Source: Hemerocallis citrina (taxonomy: Eukaryota; Streptophyta; Magnoliopsida; Asparagales; Asphodelaceae). From it: a DNA stretch of 64,000 bases. The position numbers were made by a program, and so were the translations under genes. Numbering within the stretch: the stretch's first letter is position 1; each line of letters starts with the position of its first letter. The stretch is from contig CM030368.1 of NCBI GenBank assembly GCA_017893485.1, positions 171,867,004-171,931,003 on the forward strand, read 5' to 3'. Under the pieces are notes generated by a model, which was not told where the DNA came from, did not search any database, and worked only from the letters and a program-made list of their open reading frames with translations. Shown here one piece after another: positions 44,026 to 55,800 of the stretch.

Positions 44026-46205
44026 ATGTCTAGAGTGTCGTCGGGGAGTGAGACCTCCACCTCGGACCAAGGGAGTGATCGGTCGTTGGTAGTTCCATCT
44101 ACGGTGGACAAGGGGAAGGAGGTCACATGGTCGGTGATCGTGGAGACAATAGTGGAGAATGTGAGGAGAGCGGGTGAGTTAGGTAGGCTGTCGTCCACGC
44201 TATCCAGCCTTAGGAAGGTTAGGGATTATTCTGCCGACCTTTTGTCCAAGGCGATATACGGGAGGTCGGCTTCATACGAGGAAAATAAGCCAAGGGAGCA
44301 CTCTGAAGTTGATGACATCCCCTCGGTTCTTGCAGAGAGGGACCTGCTGCATATTAGGAGGAGCTTCATGATATCGTCGGAGTTCACCCTCCTCCTCCCC
44401 GGTCCAGGGTTTCTAGTGTGTTCGGCGACCTCGCCCGACACATGCGTCTTTCCATATGACATGCTCAATGCCGGTCTCTGCTTTCCCCTACCAACCTTCG
44501 TGACTGAGGTACTGCAGTGGTATGGATTGAGTCCGATCCAATTCATACCAAACATGTGGCAGCATGTCATCGGCTTTATTCTCCAATGCCAAGCAGTTGG
44601 GATCGAACCTCAGCTCGTTGTGCTCCGAAAGCCTGTATCGGATCAACCGAATGAGCAAAATGGAGTACCGGTACTACTTGTCGCCACGGCGGGGCGTCAA
44701 ATTGATCGAGAACCCGGACTCCATCAAAAATTGGAAAGAGAAGTACCTTTTGATTTGAGGTACCATACCATGGGGTTTCCCGATGTGGTGGAGGGAAGAT
44801 GTTCCGAGGTGGGCGAAGGCCGAACTTGTGTTGACTACGGAAGAGGATGAAGTCGTTTCGAAGCTCCTAAGTTGTCCGACCTTAAGTTGGAAGGATATGA
44901 CCGAGGAGGTTCTTTTTGGTGGGGGTCTCAGTCCGATCGACCCCAGTATGCTTCAAATAATTTTCTTTTTATATTTATTTTTAATATTGTTTTCTTCTCG
45001 TGCTAACTTTTTTTGCTTTTGTTCCCCAGAGGCCCCGGATATGGACTTCCGAGCTATGCTGCTTGACCGAGGTGTAGGCTGTGAAAAAGGCATCAATAAC
45101 AAGAAAAGGAAGAGGACGACGGCAAGACCCTCGGCTGGCCGAGCATCTAAGGGACAATCGGCGGGGGCCCCCATAGTGGACTTGACATCCCCTTCTCCGT
45201 CCGCTCCCTCTGCTACTCTTCCCCCGTCCGCCCCTTCCGACCCTTCTGCCGAGGCCTTCTCTGTTGGGGCTGCACTAGCACTCGAGGCGCCCCCTCTTAC
45301 CGCCGAGGCCGAGATGATCGTGACCAAGGAGCTCAAGGGGCTCTTCGTCCCTGAGTGGCAGGTAATGAAGCATGACGGCTTCCTCGGGGATTCCTTCATG
45401 AGCATGCAGTCTCTCTGCCACTTGCCGACCCCGAAAGATCGAGCATCGTTGAAGGCGGGGACGGTGGGCAACAATGCCCTCGAGATCGCTAGGGCGACGA
45501 TGTCGGTGAGTAACTTTGTTGGGTTCTCAAAATTTTGAAGTGTCTTGCGTCAAACCTTAGCCTCTTTTTTTTGTTTTTAGATCACGTGCCACTTCAGCCA
45601 CCTCTTAGAGCAATTCTCCGAGCAAGAGAAGGTGCTCAAGGCGACGAACGATAAGGATAGGTCGGAAAGGGCCAAGGCCATGAAGATGTATGAGGCAGAG
45701 CAACGTCTGTTGGAGTCTTAGGCAGCTCAGATCAGCCTCCTTGAGTCGGCCTTGGCAAAGGCGAATGAACGAATTGCCGCTGAGGCTGCGAGGGCTGACA
45801 AGGAGAAGGAGAGGGCCAATCAGGAGAAGGAGAAGGCTCTGAAGGCTGCTGAGGACGAGGTGAAGGAGAGGGATGCAGCGGTGGCTGCAGCTGCGGAGGC
45901 GATCAGGGCGGAGGCGAAGGCGCATATGTGCGCGAATCATGGAGCAGTCTTATGCTAGAGCCCGTAAGCACATGGAAGCTCATCTTCCTGGTTTCGATAG
46001 CTCGGGGTATAGCCTGTATACCCCTCTCGAAGGTGAGTACGCGCTTTCCGAAGGCGAGGTTGCTGAGGGGACGGAGGGAGTCGGAGAACAAGATGAAGGG
46101 GAAGAAGAAGAAGAGGAGGAGGAGGATGGCAAGGCGAACCCTGAGTTGGCGATCATGGAGGTGCCGAAGACGATTACGGAGCAGCCCCCCAAGGTGGCTC
46201 CTTGA
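44026..46205 (+). pseudogene. Antisense additional ORF of Tat-d (Transposase_28-type), two introns
   Basis: The gene runs opposite to Tat-d pol. Start MSRVSSGSETSTS at 44026. Residues from about 105 (LAERDLLHIRRSFMI, LLLPGPGFLVC, MLNAGLCFPLPTFVTEVLQW) match the putative gypsy-type transposon domain PF04195. Intron 1 is 44946-45029 (GTATGC to CCCCAG, with CTAAC branch point). Intron 2 is 45506-45580 (GTGAGT to TTTTAG); exon phases join correctly at both. Exon 2 has a basic KKRKRTT stretch and a Pro/Ser/Ala linker. Exon 3 is a Lys/Glu/Ala coiled coil, then an acidic EEEEEEEED tail and stop. Disruptions: a frameshift near 44645, stops at 44756 and 45719, a frameshift near 45935. An AATAAA lies 94 bp after the stop. 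Such aORFs between pol and the 3' LTR are known in Tat elements; their function is unknown. Confidence 0.82.
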
Positions 46206-46298
46206 CTCTTTGTCTGTACTCGTTCTCTTTCTCTTTTTTTTTTCTACTGCCTTATAGCGGACTGGCCACTGCTCTTGTATCTTCTTTTTTGTCAATGA

Positions 46299-46304
46299 AA
46301 TAAA
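46299..46304 (+). terminator. Poly(A) signal of the antisense gene
   Basis: AATAAA is preceded by a T-rich, TTGTAT-containing stretch (46275-46292). This is the usual plant 3'-end arrangement. Confidence 0.6.
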
Positions 46305-46419
46305 GTTTTTTGGACTCAATGTGGCACTGTGAGGCTTATAAAAGATCAGAACTATCTCGTAGCTCTTTTCGTAACCTGAGCGTTTGACATTGCATTTTTT
46401 TAAATTGGTTTCCCCAGGG

Positions 46420-46864
46420 TAGCAAAGTATCAACTGTCCACCATAAGCTAGGTGTTACGGAGTTAGGCCTCACCCGATCTCAGGAGATGCTTTATAAAGC
46501 GGAGCAGGAGTTAGGCCACGTGAGTTTGACCTTGGCTCGCCGAGATGTTGAGATAAGGCATCTCGAAGAGAGAATTCGCGAGGTATCCCCCAACAGCGAG
46601 GAGTCCTGTCCTTCGATGGCTGCTAACCAGGGTCTGAGGCTTAAGTTTCTTTATCACTCTCTATTCGAGGCGAGATCCGAGAGGGACAAATTGAAGAACG
46701 TAGTGCTTGAAAAAAGTCTAGAGGCGGCACATCTTCGAAGGACTCTCTCCGATGTTTCGTGTAGGGGCAGTTCGAGCCGATTGCCTCGCTTAAAGATCAG
46801 AGTAACAGATGACTCACTTAGAGAGTGGTTTTTCGAGCTAGTGGCGGAGAACCTTTGTCTGTGA
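46420..46864 (+). CDS. Second plus-strand ORF of Tat-d, coiled-coil, unidentified
   Basis: An open frame follows TTTCCCCAG at 46411-46419, an acceptor-like sequence. It reads to TGA at 46862-46864; the first ATG is at 46487. The N-terminal half is charged, with heptad-like spacing (LYKAEQELGHVSLTLARRDV, EIRHLEERIREV). The C-terminal half has FEARSERDKLKNVVLEKSLE. It has no stop in about 145 codons. It may be a last exon of an alternative transcript of the antisense gene, or a separate aORF. I do not recognise a family. It lies upstream of the 115-bp array. Confidence 0.45.
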
Positions 46865-47322
46865 CGACTTTCAAAGGGGGGCAACGTTAGAAGCACTTCG
46901 TGCCCTTGGGGTGAGTACGCCCAAGGAAGATCTTTCCACGAGTTAGTGCTTCGTTCGCCCCCCCCCCCCCCCCCCTCTTTCTGCGGAACCCTGGGGATGC
47001 ACAAAGTGGAGTGGCCGGTTCTTCGAGCGGGGCATTAGTTGGGGCGACGGTAAGACTCTTGGGTTCTGGTGACGCAACTCAGCTCGTTGGCTTAGAGACT
47101 TCTGCGGAAGCGAGGCGAGAGCACCACAGTGCTCGCCGTCCCCGAGTGTCACTTAATAGAAGCATCCTACTCCCCAGAATGGGCTAGAGTGAAATCTTGT
47201 AGTCTCTTGTATGTATGTTTGGTCTAGAGTTAGACTTGTATCTCAAATTTTGATGAAACAGTATACCCATTTTTTGAGCTTCTTGTGAGAATTTGTGTTT
47301 CGCTAATGTTCACAAAAATTCT
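46865..47322. other. Stretch between the antisense ORFs and the 115-bp array
   Basis: It includes a C-run at about 46959-46974 and GC-rich DNA without a convincing gene. The ORFs on the minus strand are fragments without domain similarity. Confidence 0.5.
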
Positions 47323-47880
47323 GAATGGCGAGCTACTTTGTCCTCGTTCGTTCGCAAGTAGCAAAAGTGGCATCGAACCAAGTGTTGGACTTTGAACTTG
47401 TCATTTAGAGAATATCGACAGTTGTAGGAGCAATTTCGAATGGTGAGCTACTTAATACTCGCTCGTTCGCAAGTAGCAAAAAGGCGTCGAACCAAGTGTT
47501 GGACTCCGAACTTGTCGTTTAGAGAGTATCAACAGTTGTAGGAGAAATTCCGAATGGTGAGCTACTTTGTACTCGCTCATTCGCAAGTAGTAAAATTGGC
47601 ATCGAACCAAGTGTTGGACTCCGAACTTGTCATTTAGAGAGTATCAACAGTTGTAGGAGCAATTTCGAATGGTGAGCTACTTTGTACTCGCTCGTTCGCA
47701 AGTAACAAAAGTGGCATCGAACCAAGTGTTGGACTCCAAACTTGTCGTTTAAAGAGTATCAACAGTTATAGGAGCAATTCCGAATGGTGAGTTACTTTGT
47801 ACTCGCTCGTTGGCAAGTTGAAAAAGCAGCGTCGAACCAATTGTTGGACTTCGAAATTGTTGTTTGAGAAAGTTTGTGCT
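47323..47880 (-). repeat. Tat-d tandem array IV, five units of 115 bp
   Basis: GAATGGTGAGCTACTTTG recurs at about 47323, 47438, 47552, 47667 and 47782. The second half of each unit reads CAAGTGTTGGACTCCGAACT. Each unit has the inverted pair GCTACTT and AAGTAGC. The array lies on the integrase side of the antisense gene, whereas array III lies on the LTR side. Confidence 0.9.
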
Positions 47881-48033
47881 AGGTGAAAGAACATTAAGAC
47901 AATAGTTTTTCTAAGAGAGAGAACTGCTTTTTATTAAAAATAACTACTAAGTGGCTGCTTCTGAGTTGCAAGACACTATTACATTTGCAAAAATAGACTA
48001 ATAAGAAAGGAACAACTTAGAAATACTCTAGAG
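47881..48033 (-). other. Tat-d pol 3' untranslated stretch
   Basis: AT-rich DNA between the integrase stop (48034, minus sense) and array IV. No further gene is seen. Confidence 0.5.
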
Positions 48034-48261
48034 CTAGCTAGAAGTTGCTTGGAGCGGTGTTTTAACACCCTCTTGGTACTTCAATAAGTGCTCCGCATTC
48101 TGTGTCCTTGGCACTCTCTCGCCCCCCGGATCTTCAAGTTGATAGGCGCCAGGTCGGACAACTTTGGGGATCATGTATGGTCCTTCCCAATTAGGAGTTA
48201 GCTTGCCTTTCTTGCTTGGAAAAGAAATTGATAACTTTCTCAACACTAAATCTTCTTCTTT
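48034..48261 (-). pseudogene. C-terminal end of Tat-d integrase
   Basis: The minus-strand frame starts FKEEDLVLRK, continues with GKLTPNWEGPYMIPKVVRPG and RTQNAEHLLKYQEG, and stops at 48034. This is the C-terminal domain of Ty3/gypsy integrase with its GPY module, and the wording is typical of the Tat lineage. The integrase core lies at 58752-59110, beyond the inserted elements. Roughly 80 residues between the two parts are missing, so the insertion was accompanied by a deletion. The frame itself is open here. Confidence 0.82.
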
Positions 48262-48562
48262 GAACAAATTACACCAGGATCAAAAGAGTATGAGTATGAA
48301 AGAATAAAATCATTTCTAACAAGGAATCAAGGAATGTGAAGGGTCAAAGACAATAAGGAATGAAGGAACTGAATATGAAGGGATCAAAGATGAATCAAAA
48401 GAGACTAGTTTCCAGATTGTTGGTTATCAATTGTTCATGTGATCTCTGTATTGCAAATACTGTTGAGTCAAACCGATATAAACCCAAATCTGATTAATAT
48501 ATCAATCAAAGCCAAACTTGCTTACGCTGGTCACGTTTGATTGATATACTATCCAAACCAGA

Positions 48563-48574
48563 GCTCTGATACCA
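48563..48574 (-). promoter_or_regulatory. Primer-binding site next to LTR A6
   Basis: GCTCTGATACCA on plus is TGGTATCAGAGC on minus, the initiator tRNA-Met site. It stands ten bases from the LTR end. Confidence 0.85.
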
Positions 48575-48584
48575 CTAAAAACCT

Positions 48585-51500
48585 TGTCACGCCCCGCTTC
48601 CCAAAAATACGAAATACGAGCACATGACAAAGCCCAACGAATGACTAACGTCACCCATAAGCTATTTAATCGATTAACTCAACAACATAAACAATACAGA
48701 ACAATTGCGCAGGCAATAATAATGATCTCATGAACAGAAATACTTGGAATAAAACAATATAATATCCAAATACAATAATAATAATCCAACGTCTGGAAAC
48801 AATAATAAAAATTCGGGACATAAGCCCAAAATAATAATAATCCGGTCCAAAAATAAATACAAGTCTCAATACATTAAGTGATTTATAGCGATAAACAAAT
48901 TAAAAGCAGAATCTTCAAAATGTTTGTTCTCCAATTCCAGCAGGCAATTCTCCTTCATTACCTTTGAATACTTCATCTAAAATGAGAAAAATAATTGTCC
49001 TTAGAGCAAGTCATGGACAGCAAGTAGAGAAAGCAGGGAACAATGGAATAACGGTATAACAATAAATTAATGAATCAATAGGAATCAATAAAATGGGACA
49101 TTAATCATGATAGTCGATAAAGTGGCTATAATAATGATGAAATATGAATAACAATAATCAATGGTCAATAACGGTAACACTTAGCCAATATTCAATATCA
49201 ATAGGAACAACATGCAGTGTCGATGTAGTGTGATCCTTAAGTTTATTAATCATTTTCATCCTAACTAATGTAGCACTTCATGCGTCCCATCTATTTACCA
49301 CATGGTTGCTACATGCAAAACAATTTACGTTTTAGACTTAGTAGTGGGCTCTATAGTTCATGTACTCTTCAACATTAAACATTATTCACGTTTCGGTATA
49401 CGGTACGGTCATCGGCAACGATACAATACACGATAGATTGGGTTACGGCCATACCACAATCACCGATAAAACAATAGCCGGAACATTATTTAGGAAAACA
49501 CAGGCCCCTCCTTCAAGTACAGTTCCTATATTGTCCACTACTAAAAGTCAACCCTTAAACCCCGGTTTGTTAATTATTTATCGATGCAACAACACAATAT
49601 GCAATTAAGGGACAAGGGGTGAACAATAGTATCAATAAGAAAACAATAGGTTGATAATATGGATAGGACGGTTAAAATAGTGACAATAACTCATTGGGAA
49701 CATGCAATGCAATATACATTCATTAATTCATGCCATGATACGATAGAGGAATAATTAATACATTAAAAAGTAGTATTCAAAAATTCTGGACAGCATGCGC
49801 AGTCTGTACAAAAGTGCAGTTTCCCGCTGACTCAGGAATCGAAAGTTGAATCCGTCAGAAAATCTGGAAACTAGACTTCCATATGGTTCCAACGCATACT
49901 TAAAGTTCACATTCCGACAACAATAACTAGGTCAAACATATGTTTCTTTTCAGATTTTATGTTCAGGCAGAAAAATGGCATCTTGTTATTTTTATTTTTG
50001 AATCAGCAAAAACTCAACATTAAAATCAGTAAAAATATAATCTAGACTCCTAAACATGTCAAACATCAAACTGGAAATTTTCATAGCAAAATTCTATCAT
50101 TTGATCAACCTTTTTACAGTTTAAACATGAAAGGTTCGAGAATATGAAAATCTGAAAGTAAAAACACAGCTGTAGTAAAATAGGAATAACTTTTGCTACA
50201 AAACTCGGAATTCGAAAATTCTGGATGCTATTGACATCTAGACATTCGGGGCTACATTTCATATTCAGAAAATAGTTTATTTTAAGGTCATCTACTGCTT
50301 CGAAAACAGCAATCAAGTTCAGGTCAGCACGCATGTATAACTCTTAGGGTATTATTTCTTGAACATAAATTAATTAAACATGTCGGGTATGGATTCTATA
50401 GTCAATAAATTGCGTAACTAGCATGATAGGTGTCCAAACATGATAAATAAAAATTAGAACAAACACACATACAAGTCTAACATCAATCAATCACCAAATG
50501 ATCAAACGACATACAACCTAATGAACGTCTCTACAATAATTTATTCGTGTTGTGACTTATATGAATAACCCTATTAACACTTCTATATGCGTTCATTAAA
50601 GATCAAAACTTTGGAGTCAAATTGGCACGATGTCAGGAGTATCGGGGTTAGCTCCTGTAAACTCACAATAAACCCAACGAAAGAGATAACAAACGATAAC
50701 AAAGAGATCTACTTGCAAGAATTTCAATAACACTTGAATTTGATACAATTAGCAATTCAAGATGACAGTGACTTGCCTGTTAACCGGTGAAACGAATAGC
50801 GAGAATAATGGAATATGAATCCCGAAGCAACAAACTCACGAACTAGTTCAACCCACCAATAACACGTATAAAATACGTGCAATAAGATCCCAAAGCAACA
50901 GCACACAGCACTCAAAGGGACAAACAGCAACTACAGCAATCAGCCAAGGGAGAGAGAGCACCGGCCAGGGGGCGGCGGCGCTGGAGACGGGCGACGACGA
51001 GGTGGCGTCGACAGGAGGTCGGTGATCGAAGCTGGGGGAGAGGAACGGGCTTTGTGGCTTGGGTTCTGATCGGTGGTCGAATAGAAGAGGAAGGAGGAAT
51101 CGGAGTTTGGGGATCTACAGTGGTTGGCCGTCGAGGGGGATAGGACGGCGACGACAGTTGGGAGTCATCGGAGGTGGGGGTGTGGCTGATGGGCAAGGAG
51201 AGAGAAAGGGGAATCGGGGTTTGGTTTGCTGGTGGGCTGGTGATCGGGAAGGGGGAAGACAGCAGGGGGATTACTGGTCGAGGGGGTTGTCGACGTGGAG
51301 GGCGGTGCTGAGGAGGTGGTCGCCAAGGGGTGGGTTGCCGGAGAACGGTCGGGGACGAAGCCGGAGAGGGTTGGGAGTTGATTTGGGGAAAGATGAACGG
51401 TAACAGGAGAGAGAATAGGAGAGAGATTAGACGACTAGGGTTTTGATTTGTGTGCAGAAATTAGGGTTACAGTAGTGTTGCATTTATAGGGTACAATTAG

Positions 51501-52120
51501 GGTTCAATAATAGCGGTTTTGGGTCAAAAATCCATCAAATTGGGTTTTAAGGTTCTATTAGGAGATATATCAAAATCAGCACGGTTCAAATAAAAATACC
51601 CACAATTCAAATAACCAAAATCCACAATATAGATAACTCAATAAAAGAGAAAGATAGTTCATGAACGAAAATTCCAACCCAATTAGATAAATAAATAATA
51701 CAATTGAAACAATAAAAATTGGACTTAAAACAAATTGGAACTCGTCGAGAAAATCAGATCGTGTATAAAAATAAAATATTTCGATAGATGAATTTTTTAA
51801 TTAAAGAAATCAAGGAATAACAATTAGTATTCATAATAATAATAAAACCATACAATAAAATAATATTCGTGTTTAACAATTTTTTATTGAAATCACCTAA
51901 TAATAATAATATATTTGTTCTAGGCTTAAATAAAAAAATAGTTGATCAATAAGGCATAGAATTAAGATCAAAATATACCATTATCCGAAATGAATAAAAT
52001 TTTCGATTAGAAACCACTTTAACAAAATATCCGAAAAGAATTTAGCACAAAAATAAATTTATAAAAATCGAATTATAGAAAATACACGAAAAATACTAAT
52101 TATCGGGAATGGGGGTTACA
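48585..52120 (-). repeat. LTR A6
   Basis: It runs TGTCACGCCCCGCTTCCC to GGGGGTTACA on plus, 3536 bp. On the minus strand it has a TATA-like CCTATAAATGC near 51490, a GC-rich leader (51400-50900) and CAG/GCAAGT at 50776-50771. Confidence 0.9.
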
Positions 52121-52134
52121 ATCCTACCCACCTT
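52121..52134 (-). promoter_or_regulatory. Polypurine-like tract before LTR A6
   Basis: The minus strand reads CGAGGATGAAATTTTG and then AAGGTGGGTAGGAT directly before TGTAACCCC. This wording is typical of the pol/3' LTR junction of Tekay-type chromoviruses. Confidence 0.6.
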
Positions 52135-52418
52135 ACAACAAAATTTCATCCTCGAAATTTGCTAAGGCGGTACATAGGACAAAACAAAAACAAACTTGTG
52201 AAATAACGAAACAGGGCATAAAGTAAAGGGACAAAATTGTGGGTAACAAAACAGGAAATTAAAGGGAAGGGCAAAATTGTGGGAACACCAGAACAAGAAG
52301 GGACATGGATAAGAATGAAGTGATCAAGAATGGTGTGAATAAAGATTCAATGAATGATGGCAATACAAATGAACGAATAAGGAAGCAAACAATGCAAAGA
52401 AAGGGAAGCAATAGGAGA

Positions 52419-52472
52419 ATCCTGAGACCTGTGGGTTATGGGCTCACCACGCTTCCGCTGCGCTACTCTGAT
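52419..52472 (-). tRNA. Partial initiator tRNA-Met (CAU) sequence, 5' part only
   Basis: On the minus strand, 54 bases from ATCAGAGTAGCGC onward match plant initiator tRNA-Met from nucleotide 1 through the acceptor 5' strand, D arm, the anticodon loop CCCATAA and the variable loop into the T arm (CAGGAT). There are three differences, all transitions. The rest of the T arm and the 3' acceptor strand are replaced by unrelated sequence, so no cloverleaf can form. It lies in element sense inside the internal region, about 370 bp from the element's own tRNA-Met primer site. It is a captured fragment, not a functional gene. Confidence 0.85.
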
Positions 52473-52841
52473 GGCGAAGCACCAAACTGTAGACATGTAG
52501 CAGATCAAGCGATGCCGATCGACGAAGCAGACAGGAAGAAGAACAAATTACACCAGGATCAAAAGAATATGAGTATGAAAGAATAAAATCATTTCTAACA
52601 AGGAATCAAGGAATGTGAAGGGTCAAAGACAATAAGGAATGAAGGAACTGAATGTGAAGGGATCAAAGATGAATCAAAAGAGACTAGTTTCCAAATTGTT
52701 GGTTATCAATTGTTCATGTGACCTCTGTATTGCAAATACTGTTGAGTCAAACCGATATAAACCCAAATCTGATTAATATATCAATCAAAGCCAAACTTGC
52801 TTACACTGGTCATGTTTGATTGATATATTATCCAAACCAGA

Positions 52842-52853
52842 GCTCTGATACCA
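52842..52853 (-). promoter_or_regulatory. Primer-binding site next to LTR A7
   Basis: The minus strand reads TGGTATCAGAGC ten bases after the LTR end. It matches the copy at 48563-48574. Confidence 0.85.
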
Positions 52854-52863
52854 CTAAAAACCT

Positions 52864-55800
52864 TGTCACGCCCCGCTTCCCAAAAATACGGAATACGAGC
52901 AAATGACAAAAGCCCAGTGAATGACTAACGTCACCCATAAGCTGTTTAATCGATTAACTCAACAACATAAACAATACAGAACAATTGCGCAGGCAATAAT
53001 AATGATCTCATGAACAAAAATACTTGGAATAAAACAATATAATATCCAAATACAATAATAATAATCCAACGTCTGGAAACAATAATAAAAATTCGGGACA
53101 TAAGCCCAAAATAATAATAATCCGGTCCAAAAATAAATACAAGTCTCAATACATTAAGTCATTTATAGCGATAAACAAATTAAAAGCAGAATCTTCAAAA
53201 TGTTTGTTCTCCAATTCCAGCAGGCAATTCTCCTTCATTACCTGTGAATACTTCATCTAAAAAGAGAAAAATAATTGTCCTTAGAGCAAGTCATGGATAG
53301 CAAGTAGAGAAAGCAGGGAACAATGGAATAACGGTATAACAATGAATCAATGAATCAATAGGAATCAATAAAATGGGACATTAATCATGATAGTCGATAA
53401 AGTGGCTATAATAATGATGAAATATGAATAACAATAATCAATGGTCAATAACGGTAACACTTAGTCAATATTCGATATCAATAGGAACAACATGCAGTGT
53501 CGATATAGTGTGATCCTTAAGTCTATTAATCATTTTAATCCTAACTAATGTAGCACTTCTTGCGTCCCATCTATTTACCACATGGTTGCTACATGCAAAA
53601 AAATTTACGTTTTAGTCTTAGTAGTGGACTCTATAGTTCATGTACTCTTCAACATTAAACATTATTCACATTTCGGTATATGGTACGGTCATCGACAACG
53701 ATACAATACACGATAGATTGGGTTACGGCCATAACCACAATCACCGATAAAACAATATTCGGAACATTATTTAGGGAAACACGGGCCCCTCCTCCAAGTA
53801 CAGTTCCTATATTGTCCACCACTAAAAGTCAACCCTTAAACCCCGGTTTGTTAATTATTTATCGATGCAACAACACAATATGCAATTAAGGGACAAGGGG
53901 TGAACAATAGTATCAATAAGGAAACAATAGGTTGATAACATGGATAGGATGGTTAAAATAGTGTCAATAACTCATTGGGAACATGCAATGCAATATACAT
54001 TCATTAATTCATGCCATGATACGATAGAGGAATAATTAATACATTAAAAAGTAGTATTCAAAAATTCTGGACAGCATGTGCGGTCTGTACAAAAGTGCAG
54101 TTTCCCGCTGACTCAGGAATCGAAAGTTGAATCCGTCAGAAAATCTGGAAACTAGACTTCCATATGGTTCCAACTCATACTTAAAGTTCACATTCCGACA
54201 ACAATAACTAGGTCAAACATATGTTTCTTTTCAGATTTTATGTTCAGGCAGAAAAATGGCATATTGTTATTTTTATTTTTGAATCAGCAAAAACTCAACA
54301 TTAAAATCAGTAAAAATATAATCTAGACTCCTAAACATGTCAAACATCGAACTGGAAATTTTCATAGCAAAATTCTATCATTTGATCAACCTTTTTACTG
54401 TTTAAACATGAAAGGTTCGAGAAAATAAAAATCTGAAAGTAAAAACACAGCTGTAGTAAAACGGGCATAACTTTTGCTACAAAACTCGGAATTCGAAAAT
54501 TCTAGATGCTATTGACATCTAGACATTCGGGGATACATTTCATATTCAGAAAATATTTTTTTTTAAGGTCATCTACTGCTTCGAAAACAGTAATCAAGTT
54601 CAGGTCAGCACGCATGTATAGCTCTTAGGGTATTATTTCTTGAACATAAATCAATTAAACATGTCGGGTATGGATTCTATAGTCAATAAATTGCGTAACT
54701 AGCATGATAGGTGTCCAAACATGATAAATAAAAATTAGAACACACACACATACAAGTCTAACATCAATCAATCACCAAATGATCAAACGACATACAACTT
54801 AATGAATGTCTCTACAATAATTTATTCGTGTTGTGACTTATATGAATAACCCTATTAACAATTCTATATGCGTTCATTAAAGATCCAAACTTTAGAGTCA
54901 AATTGGCACGATGTCAATAGTATCGGGGTTAGCTCGTGTAAACCCACAATAAACCCAACGAAAGAGATAACAAAGGATAATACGATAACAAAGAGATCTA
55001 CTTGCAAGAATTTCAATAACACTTGAATTTGATACAATTAGCAATTCAAGAGGACGATGACTTGCCTGTTAACCGGTGAAACGAATAGCGAGAATAATGG
55101 AATATGAATCCCGAAGCAACAAACTCACGAACTAGTTCAACCCACCAATAACACGTACAAAATACGTGCAATAAGATCCCAAAGCAACAACACACAGCAC
55201 TCAAAAGGGCAAACAGCAACTGCAGCAATCAGCCAAGGGAGAGAGAGCACCGGCCAGGGGGCGGCGGCGCTGGAGACGGGCGACGGCGAGGTGGCGTCGA
55301 CAGGAGGTCGGTGATCGAAGCTGGGGGAGAGGAACGGGCTTTGGGGCTTGGGTTCTGATCGGTGGTCGAATAGAAGAGGAAGGAGGAATCGGAGTTTGGG
55401 GATCTGCAGTGGTTGGCCGTCGAGGGGGATAGGAGGGCGAGACGGTTGGGAGTCGTCGGAGGTGGGGGTGTGGCTGATGGGCGAGGAGAGAGAAAGGGGA
55501 ATCTGGGCTTGGTTGGCTGGTGGGCTGGCGATCGGGAAGGGGGAAGACAGCAGGGGATTGCTGGTCGAGGGGGTTGTCGACGTGGAGGGCGGTGCTGAGG
55601 AGGTGGTCGCCAAGGGGTGGGTTGCCGGAGAACGGCCGGGGACGAAGCCGGAGAGGGTTGGGAGTTGATTTGGGGAAAGATGAACGGTAACAGGAGAGAG
55701 AATTGGAGAGAGATTAGACGACTAGGGTTTCGATTTGTGTGGAGAAATTAGGGTTACAGTAGTGTTGCATTTATAGGGTACAATTAGGGTTCAATAATAG

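Noticed and set aside
44953..45474. 173-codon reverse ORF opposite the antisense Tat gene
   Set aside because: It is a shadow of the Pro/Ser/Ala-rich exon on the plus strand. Introns and phases support the plus strand.
45903..46433. 176-codon reverse ORF
   Set aside because: It is a shadow of the acidic coiled-coil exon; there is no domain similarity.
50912..55668. Proline-rich reverse ORFs and their plus-strand mirrors in LTRs A6 and A7
   Set aside because: The frame length differs between two nearly identical LTRs, which argues against selection for protein.
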